The position numbers and the translations under genes were made by a program. A stretch of 64,000 nucleotides of DNA from positions 124,001 through 188,000 of the forward strand of contig NZ_AZCX01000001.1 of the NCBI RefSeq assembly GCF_001433995.1, given 5' to 3'. A model generated the notes under the pieces. The model was not told the origin of the DNA and made no database searches. It worked only from the letters and a program-made list of their open reading frames with translations. This DNA is from Secundilactobacillus kimchicus JCM 15530. GTDB taxonomy: Bacteria; Bacillota; Bacilli; Lactobacillales; Lactobacillaceae. Each line of letters starts with the position of its first letter. Within the stretch, counting starts at the first letter, position 1. Below are positions 1 through 9,591 of the stretch, piece after piece.

Positions 1-61
1 TTTTATTCGGCTCAAGATTTGTTAAACTGGGAGTAACGATTTCAGGAAAAAGGGGTTCACC

Positions 62-2716
62 ATGGCAGAAAAACGATTATTATTAATAGACGGAAACAGT
101 GTGGCCTTTCGGGCATTTTACGCACTTTACAATTCGCTCAATCGATTTACCAATCCGGACGGGCTGCACACCAATGCCATATACGGATTTAACACAATGC
201 TGGATACCATGCTCAAAGAAGTTAATCCTACCCATGCGTTAGTTGCGTTTGACGCGGGGAAAACCACGTTTCGGACGGAAAAATACGGTGATTATAAGGG
301 CGGCCGCGCCAAGACACCGCCGGAACTGTCAGAACAAATGCCCTTTTTGCGCGATCTTTTAGCAGCCCGCGGGCTTAGGACGTATGAGCTGGCCAACTTT
401 GAGGCGGATGACATTATTGGGACGATGGCTAAAATGGCCGATCAGCAGGACTGGGCAACAACAATTTTTACTGGTGATCGAGACTTAACCCAATTAACGA
501 GTGATTACACTAATGTTGCCGTATCACGGAAAGGAGTCAGCGACGTTGAGACGTATACGCCGGCTCACGTTGAGGAAAAACTGGGCGTTAAACCCAGCCA
601 AATTATTGAAATTAAAGGACTTCAAGGCGACACTTCAGATAATTACCCTGGCGTTACTGGTATTGGGCCCAAGACGGCGGTTTCGCTGATTCAAAAGTAT
701 GGCACCATTGACGGGGTTTATGAGAATTTAGCGACGATTACGGCTAAAAAAATGAAAGAACACCTCATTGAAGATAAGGATCAGGCGTTTCGAGCTCGCG
801 ACTTAGCCACTATTCGGCGTGATGCACCCGTCGATTTATCGTTAGATGACCTAACCTTTAATGGGATGAATCGTGACGACCTCGTGGCGTTTTACCAAAA
901 AATGAACTTTCAGTCGTTTCTTAAAAAAATGAGCAGTGAGGACGGTGGCGATATGTTACAGCTTGACCCCGTCGACTGTACGGTGCTGACAGCCGATAAT
1001 CTGTCGCAACTTGAGGGATTAACGGGTGAAGTTAGCTTTTACTTGGAGATGCCTGAAGCCAACTATCATACGTCACCATTTGCCGGCTTTGTCATTGGGC
1101 AAAAAGGGCACTGGTTTGTCTCTCGTGACGTTTCACTACTCTCTCAAGCACCGCTAAAGGCGATTCTTGAGGGGCAAGAAATTAAGAAAAACGTTTTCGA
1201 TGCTAAGCGAACCTACGTTGGCCTCAACCGCTTGGGCGTACAGTTGAACAACGTGGACTTTGATCTTTTATTGGCGTCCTACCTGCTCGATACCAATGAA
1301 AATAGTAATGATTTGGGGGCCCTAGCGGCTCAGCATGGTGATCATCAAGTCCAAAGTGACGAAGAAGTGTATGGAAAAGGTGCAAAACGGGCAATCCCAA
1401 GTGATGACCAACTGTTATTTGACCATTTAACACGCAAAGGCATTGCAATCGAAACGCTGGCAGCCCCGCTTTTCAAACAGTTAGAAGAAAACGAACAGTC
1501 CAATCTTTACCGTGACTTGGAGCTACCGATTGCCAATGTATTAGCGCACATGGAAATTGCCGGTATTAAAGTGGACGTTGACCGATTATCGAATATGCAA
1601 AGTCAGTTCACAGAATTATTGGCCCAGATTGAACAAACCATTTATCAAGAAGCGGGCACTGAGTTTAACATTGGGTCACCTAAACAGCTGAGTGACATTT
1701 TATTTGGGACGATGGGCTTGACCCCAATTAAAAAGACCAAAACGGGGTACTCAACTTCGGTGGACGTTTTAGAAAAATTAGCTGCTGAAGCACCGATTGT
1801 TGAAAATATCTTGCGCTATCGTCAGATTTCAAAAATTCAGTCGACTTATGTGGAAGGACTTTTAAAAGTGGTTCACACCAAGGACCAAAAGGTGCATACC
1901 CGTTATCTCCAAACGTTAACGCAAACCGGTCGATTATCGTCTGTTGATCCAAATTTACAAAATATTCCGATTCGGACTGAGGAAGGTCGCCGTATTCGAC
2001 AGGCGTTTGTTCCAAGTCATGAGGGTTGGCAGATCTTTTCATCCGATTATTCCCAGATTGAACTCCGGGTTTTGGCTCATATTACCCATGATCATAACCT
2101 TCAAGAAGCGTTTATCGAAGGGGAAGATATTCACGCTAGCACGGCGCGTCGGATTTTCCGAATGGACCCAGACGACGTTGTGACGCCGAATATCCGGCGT
2201 CAGGCCAAAGCTGTTAACTTTGGGATTGTTTACGGAATCAGCGACTATGGCCTGTCTCAAAACATTGGGATTTCGAGAAAACAGGCTAGACAGTTCATTG
2301 ATACGTATTTTGAGGAATTCCCTGGCGTTAAACAATATATGGACGACATCGTGAAGAGTGCCCATGATAAGGGCTATGTTGAAACGATTGCTCATCGGCG
2401 CCGATACCTTCCTGACATTAATTCGCGAAACTTTAATCAGCGTTCGTTTGCTGAACGGACGGCGATGAATACGCCGATTCAGGGAAGTGCTGCTGATATT
2501 ATTAAAATTGCGATGATTAAGATGGCAGATGCCATTAAAGACTTGCAGGCTAACATGCTGTTGCAGGTTCATGATGAACTGATTTTTGAAGCACCAGCAG
2601 CCGAGATTGCACAACTAGAAAAACTCGTGCCAAGTGTGATGGATTCGGCTGTTAAGCTGGAAATTCCTCTTAAGGTTGAAAGCCATTTTGGTGATACTTG
2701 GTACGACGCAAAATAA
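62..2716 (+). CDS. polA: DNA polymerase I
   Basis: 884 aa, the usual length. It fills gaps and removes RNA primers during replication and excision repair. The N-terminal 5'-3' exonuclease (FEN-like) domain covers about residues 1-290 and opens with LLLIDGNSVAFRAFYAL. The central domain (about 305-490) aligns with the proofreading exonuclease, but the expected D-x-E motif reads FYLEM, so the first acidic ligand is missing; degenerate proofreading is common in Gram-positive Pol I. The polymerase domain carries motif A (DYSQIELRVLAH), motif B (RRQAKAVNFGIVYG) and motif C (LLQVHDELIFE). ATG follows AAAGGGG at a suitable distance. The next gene, mutM, begins 19 bases after the stop, so the repair genes are probably co-transcribed. 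Identification is secure. Confidence 0.98.
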   Translation: MAEKRLLLIDGNSVAFRAFYALYNSLNRFTNPDGLHTNAIYGFNTMLDTMLKEVNPTHALVAFDAGKTTFRTEKYGDYKGGRAKTPPELSEQMPFLRDLLAARGLRTYELANFEADDIIGTMAKMADQQDWATTIFTGDRDLTQLTSDYTNVAVSRKGVSDVETYTPAHVEEKLGVKPSQIIEIKGLQGDTSDNYPGVTGIGPKTAVSLIQKYGTIDGVYENLATITAKKMKEHLIEDKDQAFRARDLATIRRDAPVDLSLDDLTFNGMNRDDLVAFYQKMNFQSFLKKMSSEDGGDMLQLDPVDCTVLTADNLSQLEGLTGEVSFYLEMPEANYHTSPFAGFVIGQKGHWFVSRDVSLLSQAPLKAILEGQEIKKNVFDAKRTYVGLNRLGVQLNNVDFDLLLASYLLDTNENSNDLGALAAQHGDHQVQSDEEVYGKGAKRAIPSDDQLLFDHLTRKGIAIETLAAPLFKQLEENEQSNLYRDLELPIANVLAHMEIAGIKVDVDRLSNMQSQFTELLAQIEQTIYQEAGTEFNIGSPKQLSDILFGTMGLTPIKKTKTGYSTSVDVLEKLAAEAPIVENILRYRQISKIQSTYVEGLLKVVHTKDQKVHTRYLQTLTQTGRLSSVDPNLQNIPIRTEEGRRIRQAFVPSHEGWQIFSSDYSQIELRVLAHITHDHNLQEAFIEGEDIHASTARRIFRMDPDDVVTPNIRRQAKAVNFGIVYGISDYGLSQNIGISRKQARQFIDTYFEEFPGVKQYMDDIVKSAHDKGYVETIAHRRRYLPDINSRNFNQRSFAERTAMNTPIQGSAADIIKIAMIKMADAIKDLQANMLLQVHDELIFEAPAAEIAQLEKLVPSVMDSAVKLEIPLKVESHFGDTWYDAK

Positions 2717-2735
2717 AACGGACGGGGGAGAGAAA

Positions 2736-4196
2736 ATGCCTGAACTACCAGAGGTTGAAACGGTTCGGCGAGGCCTGACTCGGTTGGTTGGTGGGGCCAC
2801 TATTCAATCAGTGACGGTTTTGTATCCCAAAATGGTGTCGCCGGAAGCAGCCACGTTTGTGGCCGATTTGACAGGCAAGACCATTGAAAAAATTGACCGG
2901 CGTGGGAAGTACTTACTGTTCCGGTTTAATGGTGATCTCACGATGGTGTCCCACCTTCGGATGGAGGGAAAGTACGATGTTCAGCCCGCAGGCTCACCGG
3001 TAACTAAGCATACTCACGTGGTTTTTACCCTGACGGATGGGCGGGAGCTTCGGTACACGGATACGCGAAAATTTGGTCGCATGCGGTTAATGGCCACCGG
3101 CAAGGAGACTACCTTGCCGGGCTTGGCAACCATGGGACCCGAACCTACGGAAGCAACGTTGACGTTTGACTATATGAAACAACGGTTTCAAAAGAGTAAA
3201 AAGGCTATCAAGCCGTTTTTGCTCGATCAAAGCAATATTGCGGGTTTGGGCAACATTTACGTTGATGAAACGTTGTGGATGTCGCGAATTCATCCGTTAC
3301 AAGAAGTGAATACACTGCCTGACTTTCAGATTCGTCAGCTTCGAGAAAATATTATTAAAGAATTGAATATGGCCATTTTGGGCCATGGAACCACGGTCCA
3401 CTCATTTTCAACGGCTTTTGGTGAAGCTGGCGAATTTCAAAATCACCTCCGGGTATACGGTCGGAAGGGCCTGGCCTGTCAGCGGTGCGGGACGCCGATT
3501 GAGAAAACAAAGGTGGCCCAGCGGGGAACCGCATTTTGTCCAGCTTGCCAGAAGTACCACAAACACGTGAAGCAAACCATGATTTTAGGGTTAACCGGGG
3601 GAATTGCAACCGGAAAGTCAACGGTGAGCGCAGTTTTTCGGGAATTTGATATCCCGGTGATTGATGCGGATGCCATCGCCCATTCGGTGCTAGCGCCTGG
3701 AAGCGATGGTGTTGATCAGGTGTGGGAAGCCTTTGGAGACCGTGTTTTTGAAGCGGGGAAACTTAATCGAAAAGCGCTTGGCCACATTGTTTTCAACGAT
3801 GCTGATGAATTGAAGCGGCTGACCGATATTACTGGACCGTTAATCAGCGCGGCCATTAAGGCGGCGGTCTCAACGTATCGGCGAAAGCACGCAAACCTGG
3901 TTGTCTTGGACGCCCCAACGTTATTTGAGGCCGGGTATGCCGCTAAGACGAACGAAATTATGGTGGTTAAAATATCCGCAGCTCAACAGTTACAGAGGTT
4001 AATGGCCCGAGACGACTTGTCTGAGGATCAGGCTGAAAGTCGGATCAAAAGTCAGTTGCCATTGCAAAATAAGATCGAAAAAGCAGATGTGGTCATTGAT
4101 AATTCGGGTTCTGTTGAAACGACTCGGGTTCAAGTGGTAGAATGGTTGGATAAAATGGGATTTATCAAGACACCTGCCGAAGATTCGGCTGGGTAA
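2736..4196 (+). CDS. mutM: Fused formamidopyrimidine-DNA glycosylase / dephospho-CoA kinase (MutM-CoaE)
   Basis: One uninterrupted frame of 486 codons encodes two complete enzymes. Residues 1-277 are MutM, which excises 8-oxoguanine: it starts MPELPEVETVRRGL (catalytic Pro2 and Glu3) and ends with the zinc finger CQRC...CPAC. Residues 282-486 are CoaE, the last step of coenzyme A synthesis, with P-loop GLTGGIATGKS and a DADAIAH segment. The genes are normally adjacent but separate in lactobacilli. Here no stop codon lies between them; the linker is about four residues. ATG at 2736 has a good GGGGGAG ribosome binding site. The ATG at 3579 has no clear ribosome binding site, so CoaE is probably made mainly as part of the fusion. 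A TGA in the +1 frame at 3568-3570 suggests a single-base loss merged two genes; a sequencing error cannot be excluded. Confidence 0.85.
   Translation: MPELPEVETVRRGLTRLVGGATIQSVTVLYPKMVSPEAATFVADLTGKTIEKIDRRGKYLLFRFNGDLTMVSHLRMEGKYDVQPAGSPVTKHTHVVFTLTDGRELRYTDTRKFGRMRLMATGKETTLPGLATMGPEPTEATLTFDYMKQRFQKSKKAIKPFLLDQSNIAGLGNIYVDETLWMSRIHPLQEVNTLPDFQIRQLRENIIKELNMAILGHGTTVHSFSTAFGEAGEFQNHLRVYGRKGLACQRCGTPIEKTKVAQRGTAFCPACQKYHKHVKQTMILGLTGGIATGKSTVSAVFREFDIPVIDADAIAHSVLAPGSDGVDQVWEAFGDRVFEAGKLNRKALGHIVFNDADELKRLTDITGPLISAAIKAAVSTYRRKHANLVVLDAPTLFEAGYAAKTNEIMVVKISAAQQLQRLMARDDLSEDQAESRIKSQLPLQNKIEKADVVIDNSGSVETTRVQVVEWLDKMGFIKTPAEDSAG
3579..4196 (+). other. coaE: CoaE (dephospho-CoA kinase) domain with possible internal start
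   Basis: This is the 3' part of the fused frame. From ATG 3579 it would encode 205 aa (MILGLTGGIATGKS...), a normal length for CoaE, which phosphorylates the ribose 3'-OH of dephospho-CoA. The P-loop lies immediately at the N-terminus, as in free-standing CoaE. An alternative GTG is at 3567. Neither has a convincing ribosome binding site, so independent translation would have to rely on coupling or reinitiation. CoaE is essential in bacteria and no second copy is seen in this window. Confidence 0.6.
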
Positions 4197-4212
4197 AAAG
4201 TGAGGCTAAAAT

Positions 4213-4695
4213 ATGCAATGTCCGCACTGCCACCACAATGGCTCTCGGGTCGTTGACAGTCGTCCAACTGATGAGGGACGAGTCATTAGGCGACGTCGAG
4301 AATGTGAGAACTGTGGCTTTCGGTTCACGACATTTGAACGAATCGAAGTGACCCCGTTACTCGTTATTAAAAAGAACGGGACGCGTGAGGAGTTTAATCG
4401 AGAAAAAATTCTGCGCGGGATTATTCGTTCTGCTGAAAAGCGACCCGTCGGGATGACAGTTATGACTAAAATCGTCGATGAAGTCGAAAACGAAATTCGG
4501 TCACTGGGTGAAAATGAAGTGTCAAGTCAGCTCATTGGGGAGTACGTGATGAAACGGCTCGCTGATATTGATGAGATTTCCTATATTCGATTTGCCAGTG
4601 TTTATCGGCAATTTAAAGATATGAGTGTGTTTTTAGAAGAATTACAAGATGTTATGAAAAAGGATAAAAAGTCATCAACGAACAAACAAGACTAA
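4213..4695 (+). CDS. nrdR: Transcriptional repressor NrdR
   Basis: 160 aa. NrdR represses ribonucleotide reductase genes in response to the ATP/dATP balance. The N-terminal zinc ribbon has CPHC (residues 3-6) and CENC (about 31-34), followed by an ATP-cone domain starting near [16 protein letters not shown]. It sits 16 bases after coaE and just before dnaB, the usual placement in lactobacilli, linking nucleotide supply with replication genes. Start ATG follows GTGAGG. Identification is secure. Confidence 0.96.
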   Translation: MQCPHCHHNGSRVVDSRPTDEGRVIRRRRECENCGFRFTTFERIEVTPLLVIKKNGTREEFNREKILRGIIRSAEKRPVGMTVMTKIVDEVENEIRSLGENEVSSQLIGEYVMKRLADIDEISYIRFASVYRQFKDMSVFLEELQDVMKKDKKSSTNKQD

Positions 4696-4710
4696 AGTGA
4701 GGCAAAAAGC

Positions 4711-6120
4711 ATGGTGGAGGGTTCCAACCAAATGACACCTAAAACGACGGTTGCGGTGACTAGCCAGTCACGGTTAACCGAGTCGGACCGATTGGTTTTG
4801 GATCGGCTATATCAACCCATTTTGGGCGTTAGCGCGTATAGTTTGGTGACGAGCCTTTGGCGGGAAATTGAATTTCAACCGCACCAACGCATCGAGGTCC
4901 CACATTACCATTTTTTGCAGATTCTCAACATTGACCTGCCAACCTTTGAGACGGCTCGAAAGCGATTAGAGGCGGTCGGCTTGTTGCGCTCCTTTCACCG
5001 CCGAGATCAGGTACTACCTGAGTGGTTGTACCAGTTAGAACTACCGGTCAATAGCAGTCTCTTTTTTAGCGACAACTTATTGAGCTTGTTGTTACTTGAA
5101 ATCGTTGGTGAACAGCAGTTTAAGGCCTTAGCCCTCGCTTTTCGTCCAGAACCCGTGGATCATACGGGATTTCAAGAAACAACTGACCAATTTTTAAACG
5201 TCTTTAAAGTGGACAACCGGTTAATTGCCACACCACCAGCAGTTATTCAAGAAGTTCAAAACAGCATGGGTGACGTTGAGACTAGTCGTGCGCCAGCAAC
5301 CGTCACGCCCGATCATGATGGCTTTGATTTCGACTTATTAACTGCCATCTTACAGCGATCGTACGTTGAAGCGGCTGACTTGAGTCACCACCGCGACCTG
5401 ATTTTAAACGAGGTGGCGCTGTATGGATTAACTGAAACGGAAATGGCGAGCTATATCACGGACGCAACCAGTCTAACCACGAATAAAGTGGACACTCGGC
5501 AGCTAAAACTAAAAATTGCTGCGGACCATCGATCTGCTCCAAGGTCTCAAGCAACGCCAGTCTCGACAACCCAGAGTGCAAAGGCTGATACGGTGACCGG
5601 TCTAAGTCAACCCGAAAAGTCGCTGGTTAGTCTGGCTAACCGACTATCACCAATGGATTTCTTAACGGCGATTCGAACTGAACAGCACGGCTTTGTTGCG
5701 GCAAATGAACAGCGGATTGTTGAACGGTTAGACGCTCAGAAAGTGTTTGGCCATCCAGTCTTAAACATTTTAGTGTTTTATCTGTTAAATGATATGGGAA
5801 AGGCAACCCTGACGCAAAGTTTGGCCGATACGGTTGCGAACGGTTGGGCCCAGGCTGGTGTGACGACAGCAGCTGAAGCCATCCGTGAGATTCACCGGTA
5901 TCGAGCTAAGCAAAACAGTCCGAAAAAGACACCGCGGCGCAGTGCATCTTCTAATCGGCGAACAGTTAAGGAAACGCTGCCAGAGTGGGCTAAGGACGAT
6001 TATCAGCCAACAAACGGTACTGGTTCGAAACTATCTGATGAGCAACGCGCTAAGATGGCCGAACAGCTCAAGCGGTTAAACGCAAAGAACGGAGGCGACG
6101 TTGACAATGGAAAACATTAG
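4711..6120 (+). CDS. dnaB: Replication initiation and membrane attachment protein DnaB
   Basis: 469 aa from ATG 4711. This is the Bacillus-type DnaB helicase co-loader, not the helicase itself; with DnaD and DnaI it recruits the replicative helicase to oriC and restart sites. The N-terminal part is the winged-helix-like DnaB/DnaD domain (SDRLVLDRLYQPILG), and the C-terminal part (about 335-410) is the second DnaB/DnaD domain (MDFLTAIRTEQHGF). The intervening region is variable and the tail is basic. Two starts are possible: ATG 4711 behind GTGAGG, or ATG 4732 behind GGTGGAGGG. The end overlaps dnaI, the functional partner. Confidence 0.93.
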   Translation: MVEGSNQMTPKTTVAVTSQSRLTESDRLVLDRLYQPILGVSAYSLVTSLWREIEFQPHQRIEVPHYHFLQILNIDLPTFETARKRLEAVGLLRSFHRRDQVLPEWLYQLELPVNSSLFFSDNLLSLLLLEIVGEQQFKALALAFRPEPVDHTGFQETTDQFLNVFKVDNRLIATPPAVIQEVQNSMGDVETSRAPATVTPDHDGFDFDLLTAILQRSYVEAADLSHHRDLILNEVALYGLTETEMASYITDATSLTTNKVDTRQLKLKIAADHRSAPRSQATPVSTTQSAKADTVTGLSQPEKSLVSLANRLSPMDFLTAIRTEQHGFVAANEQRIVERLDAQKVFGHPVLNILVFYLLNDMGKATLTQSLADTVANGWAQAGVTTAAEAIREIHRYRAKQNSPKKTPRRSASSNRRTVKETLPEWAKDDYQPTNGTGSKLSDEQRAKMAEQLKRLNAKNGGDVDNGKH

Positions 6121-7033
6121 TGAGTCAATGCAGCGTTGGATGGACAAAAAGCACTTGAACGATAACTACCAAAAGTTGATGGCTCAGGTTTATAACGACC
6201 CGGACGTTCGCGAATTTTTGGAACAGCATCAAGCGGACCTTTCAGAAGAAACCATCGACAGATCATCTGCTAAACTCTACGAGTACGTCAATGCACGGGA
6301 TCGCCTTGCAGCGGGAAAAACCGTTTTTGCCCCAGGGTACCAGCCGGCTTTGATCATCAATGACCACTTGATAGATGTGACCTATTCGCCGACGGCCGAA
6401 CAGCAAGAAAAAATGCGGTCTCAAACGGTTCGCCAACGCGTGAATGCGGTAATGATGCCGAAGATGATTCGAGAAGCTAATTTTGACAACTTCGCACGTG
6501 ATGATCAACGATTAGCTGCATTAGCCGCCGCTGCTGACTTTACCGAGTCCTATGAATCTAATCCTAAGGGGTTTCATAAGGGCCTGTACCTGTACGGTAG
6601 TTTTGGAGTTGGGAAGACCTATTTACTTGGTGCTATTGCGAATCATTTAGCGGCCAATGGGTTCAAGACAACCCTTGTCCATTTTCCAAGTTTCGCGGTC
6701 GATATGAAAAATGCCATTGGGGATAATCGCGTGGCTGAGAAGTTGGATACGGTTAAAAAGGCGCCCGTTTTAATGCTGGACGATATTGGAGCCGATTCAA
6801 TGTCGGCTTGGGTTCGGGATGAAGTGCTTGGCGTTATTTTGGAATACCGAATGCAGTCGGAATTACCGACCTTTTTCTCATCAAATTTTTCAATGAACCA
6901 ATTGGAAACAGAACATTTACAAATAACACAACGGGGCGATGAAGAACCGCTTAAAGCGAAGCGGTTGATGCAACGAATCCGTTTTTTGGCTTCAGAAATT
7001 GCAATGGTGGGCAAAAATCGGCGGCTGGATTAA
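6101..7033 (+). CDS. dnaI: Primosomal protein DnaI, helicase loader
   Basis: 310 aa from TTG 6101, or 308 aa from ATG 6107; GGAGG at 6091-6095 lies 5 and 11 bases upstream respectively. DnaI is an AAA+ ATPase that loads the replicative helicase. The N-terminal helicase-binding domain is followed by Walker A GSFGVGKT (about residues 167-174) and Walker B VLMLDDIGAD. Further on are the sensor region FFSSNFSM and an arginine-finger region. It overlaps the end of dnaB, so the two loaders are translationally coupled. A promoter and T-box for thrS follow at once. Confidence 0.95.
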   Translation: MTMENISESMQRWMDKKHLNDNYQKLMAQVYNDPDVREFLEQHQADLSEETIDRSSAKLYEYVNARDRLAAGKTVFAPGYQPALIINDHLIDVTYSPTAEQQEKMRSQTVRQRVNAVMMPKMIREANFDNFARDDQRLAALAAAADFTESYESNPKGFHKGLYLYGSFGVGKTYLLGAIANHLAANGFKTTLVHFPSFAVDMKNAIGDNRVAEKLDTVKKAPVLMLDDIGADSMSAWVRDEVLGVILEYRMQSELPTFFSSNFSMNQLETEHLQITQRGDEEPLKAKRLMQRIRFLASEIAMVGKNRRLD

Positions 7034-7034
7034 C

Positions 7035-7063
7035 TTGACGGATTTTTCCTAGAGTGGTTTAAT
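7035..7063 (+). promoter_or_regulatory. Promoter of thrS leader
   Basis: The -35 is TTGACG at 7035-7040 and the -10 is TTTAAT at 7058-7063, with a 17-base spacer. It starts right after the dnaI stop, so transcription would begin near 7070, at the head of the T-box leader. Confidence 0.6.
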
Positions 7064-7069
7064 GGGTTT

Positions 7070-7325
7070 TGTAATCATAATTTAAGACTTTAAATGCGTG
7101 AAAGACACGATGATTCGGCGCTTTCTAAGAGAGATCAGCCTTGTTCTGTAAGCTGATTGTCAGCCATGACTCATTACCACTTTCTATCAATGCGCGATGG
7201 AAATATTGCGCCGGTCTGACCGTTATCAGTTTTGAGGTTTGGTTCGCTGTTTGAATCAGACGAATTTCGGGTGGAACCGCGCAATTAACGTCCCGGCATG
7301 CTTAGGCATGTCGGGATTTTTTTGT
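7070..7325 (+). promoter_or_regulatory. Threonine T-box riboswitch
   Basis: About 250 bases of leader precede thrS. The T-box sequence GGGTGGAACCGCG is at 7269-7281, and an AGAGAG element typical of stem I is near 7128. The leader ends in a terminator: stem TCCCGGCATG (7291-7300) with CATGTCGGGA (7307-7316), followed by seven or more T. Uncharged tRNA-Thr would stabilise the antiterminator. A candidate specifier ACC lies at 7176-7178 followed by A, but I could not fold stem I with certainty. The downstream gene, thrS, fits. Confidence 0.9.
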
Positions 7326-7363
7326 GGTCACACATTTAAACGATTATCCAAAGGAGTAGGAAA

Positions 7364-9304
7364 ATGGCAGAAATTTCATTACAATTTCCAGATGGTAACA
7401 AGAAACAATTTGATGCAGTGGCAACTGCAAAAGACGTTGCCCGATCCATTGCCATTAGTTTGGCAAAAAAGGCGGTTGCTGGGAAACTTGATGGTCAATT
7501 AGTTGACTTAAACGCGCCATTGAAGCATGACGGTGCCATCGAAATCGTGACAGCTGATGGTGAAGATGGGTTAACGGTATTACGGCAAACCGTTGCTATT
7601 TTGGTTAAGGCCGCATTAAAAGAAACGTTCCCAGAAATTCAATTTGGTCCTGAAAAGGGCGATGCTGACGGCTTTTACGTTGACACGGATAAGTCTGATG
7701 GCCAAGTTAGTGTGGATGACCTCGCCGCAGTTAGCGACCGAGTTTCCGCCATGATCAGTCAAAAGGCTGAGATTAGCTTAGAACAATTAAATCAAGCTGA
7801 TGCTGCCAAAGCGGTTGCCGGCAACCCCTACGAAGCCAAAATGGTGGCAGACAGCGAGGCTACGGTCTTTAATTTCTACACGGTTAATGGTATCCGGGTC
7901 TTGAGTGAAGGCGTCAGCTTCGACAACGCTGGAGCTGTGAAATTCTTCAAGTTATTGTCTGTTGCTGGAGCCTACTTTGAAGGTAAGTCATCCAATCCAA
8001 TGTTACAACGTATTTACGGGACGGCCTTTTACAAGCAAGCTGATTTAGATGCTGATTTGCAAGCTCGTCAAGAAGCCCGCGAACGTGATCACCGGGTAAT
8101 TGGGAACGATCTGGACCTCTTCTTCGTTGACCCTAAGGTTGGGGCTGGGCTACCTTATTGGATGCCAAACGGGGCCACAATTCGGCGAACTATTGAACGG
8201 TACGTCATTGATAAGGAAGTCGGCGACGGCTATAAGCACGTTTATACACCAGTTCTCGCTAACCTTAACCTTTACAAGACGTCCGGTCACTGGGAGCATT
8301 ATCGTGAAGATATGTTCCCACCAATGGACATGGGCGACGGCGAAATGCTTGAGTTACGGCCAATGAACTGTCCAAGCCACATTCAAATTTACAACCACCA
8401 TATTCGATCATACCGTGAATTACCGCTTCGGATTGCTGAGCTTGGTATGATGCACCGTTACGAAAAATCTGGTGCCTTATCTGGACTACAACGGGTTCGG
8501 GAAATGACGTTGAATGACGGCCATACTTTTGTGACCCTTGACCAAGTTCAAGAAGAATTCAAGAAGATCTTGACGCTGATCATGGACGTTTACAAGGATT
8601 TCAACATCACCGACTACAGTTTCCGGTTATCTTATCGTGATCCTGAAAACACTGAAAAGTACTTTGACGATGACGAAATGTGGAATCGTAGCCAGTCAAT
8701 GTTGAAGGGGGCCATGGATGATCTGGGATTGGACTACTACGAAGCTGAAGGCGAAGCCGCTTTCTACGGTCCTAAGTTAGACATTCAAACGAAGACGGCC
8801 CTCGGTAACGATGAAACGATGTCAACAATCCAACTTGATTTCATGTTGCCCGACCGATTTGATTTGAACTACGTTGGGGCCGACGGTGAAGACCACCGGC
8901 CAGTGATGATTCACCGTGGGATCGTGGGAACGATGGAACGGTTCATCGCCTACCTGACTGAAATTTACAAGGGGGCATTTCCAACTTGGTTAGCGCCTAA
9001 GCAAGTTACAATTATTCCAGTGAGTGATGACAAATATGGTGACTACGCAGAAAGCCTGCGGAAGGAAATGGCTGCTGCTGGAATTCGCGTAGAGGTTGAT
9101 CACCGTGGCGAAAAAATGAATTACTTGATTCGTGATGCCCAAACTCACAAGATTCCATACACGTTGGTTGTTGGGGAACATGAAATGGCTGACAAGTCGG
9201 TCAGCGTTCGAAAGTACGGTGAACAACAAAGTGAAACGATGGCCGCTTCAGCCTTTGTTGATGAGATCCTGAAAGATATCGCCAATTACAGTCGCGAAGA
9301 TTAA
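7364..9304 (+). CDS. thrS: Threonyl-tRNA synthetase
   Basis: 646 aa, standard length. It charges tRNA-Thr and edits mischarged Ser-tRNA. The N-terminal TGS domain (about 1-62) is followed by the editing domain and the class II catalytic core, with RPMNCPSH (zinc Cys), [17 protein letters not shown] (motif 2) and GIVGTMERF (motif 3). The C-terminal anticodon-binding domain follows ([12 protein letters not shown]). ATG comes after AAAGGAG. It is controlled by the T-box leader directly upstream and is probably transcribed alone. Confidence 0.98.
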   Translation: MAEISLQFPDGNKKQFDAVATAKDVARSIAISLAKKAVAGKLDGQLVDLNAPLKHDGAIEIVTADGEDGLTVLRQTVAILVKAALKETFPEIQFGPEKGDADGFYVDTDKSDGQVSVDDLAAVSDRVSAMISQKAEISLEQLNQADAAKAVAGNPYEAKMVADSEATVFNFYTVNGIRVLSEGVSFDNAGAVKFFKLLSVAGAYFEGKSSNPMLQRIYGTAFYKQADLDADLQARQEARERDHRVIGNDLDLFFVDPKVGAGLPYWMPNGATIRRTIERYVIDKEVGDGYKHVYTPVLANLNLYKTSGHWEHYREDMFPPMDMGDGEMLELRPMNCPSHIQIYNHHIRSYRELPLRIAELGMMHRYEKSGALSGLQRVREMTLNDGHTFVTLDQVQEEFKKILTLIMDVYKDFNITDYSFRLSYRDPENTEKYFDDDEMWNRSQSMLKGAMDDLGLDYYEAEGEAAFYGPKLDIQTKTALGNDETMSTIQLDFMLPDRFDLNYVGADGEDHRPVMIHRGIVGTMERFIAYLTEIYKGAFPTWLAPKQVTIIPVSDDKYGDYAESLRKEMAAAGIRVEVDHRGEKMNYLIRDAQTHKIPYTLVVGEHEMADKSVSVRKYGEQQSETMAASAFVDEILKDIANYSRED

Positions 9305-9372
9305 AAAAGGGTCGACAAATGACTCAATCTGGCCTATAATTTTTATTTGTGAGTTTCGGGAAGTTGATTCCC

Positions 9373-9401
9373 TTGACAGGCAGTGTATTAATTGATAGAC
9401 T
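9373..9401 (+). promoter_or_regulatory. Promoter of infC-rpmI-rplT
   Basis: TTGACA at 9373-9378, a 17-base spacer, and TAGACT at 9396-9401. It places the transcription start near 9408, giving a leader of about 180 bases before infC. Confidence 0.65.
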
Positions 9402-9407
9402 AGTTGA

Positions 9408-9590
9408 GTTGATAAATGTAAGTAGGAGCGCCCGCTTCTCGCCTTGTGACGTAAGTTGCCTGGCTGATACGTAAATAAACCGACCACGGTTGAGTGGTTG
9501 GGGATTTAACGGGTGCTTTAGCGCCCGTTTTTTCTTTGCAACGAGACTTACGTTTAATGTTTTGCTGATACTCACTCGGAGGTGAATGAC
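9408..9590 (+). promoter_or_regulatory. infC leader with attenuator (probable L20-type leader)
   Basis: The leader contains several hairpins and ends with a clear intrinsic terminator: AACGGGTGC (9508-9516) pairs with GCGCCCGTT (9521-9529), followed by a T-run. In Firmicutes the infC-rpmI-rplT leader binds ribosomal protein L20 and terminates early when L20 is in excess. Position and terminator match that scheme; the L20-binding fold itself was not verified. Confidence 0.65.
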
Positions 9591-9591
9591 C

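Noticed and set aside
1-61. End of an upstream gene before polA
   Set aside because: Only 61 bases are available and no convincing coding frame or stop could be assigned.
2039-2614. 191-codon open frame on the minus strand inside polA
   Set aside because: It lies wholly within the well-supported polA polymerase domain, has no ribosome binding site and its translation has no family features; a shadow frame.
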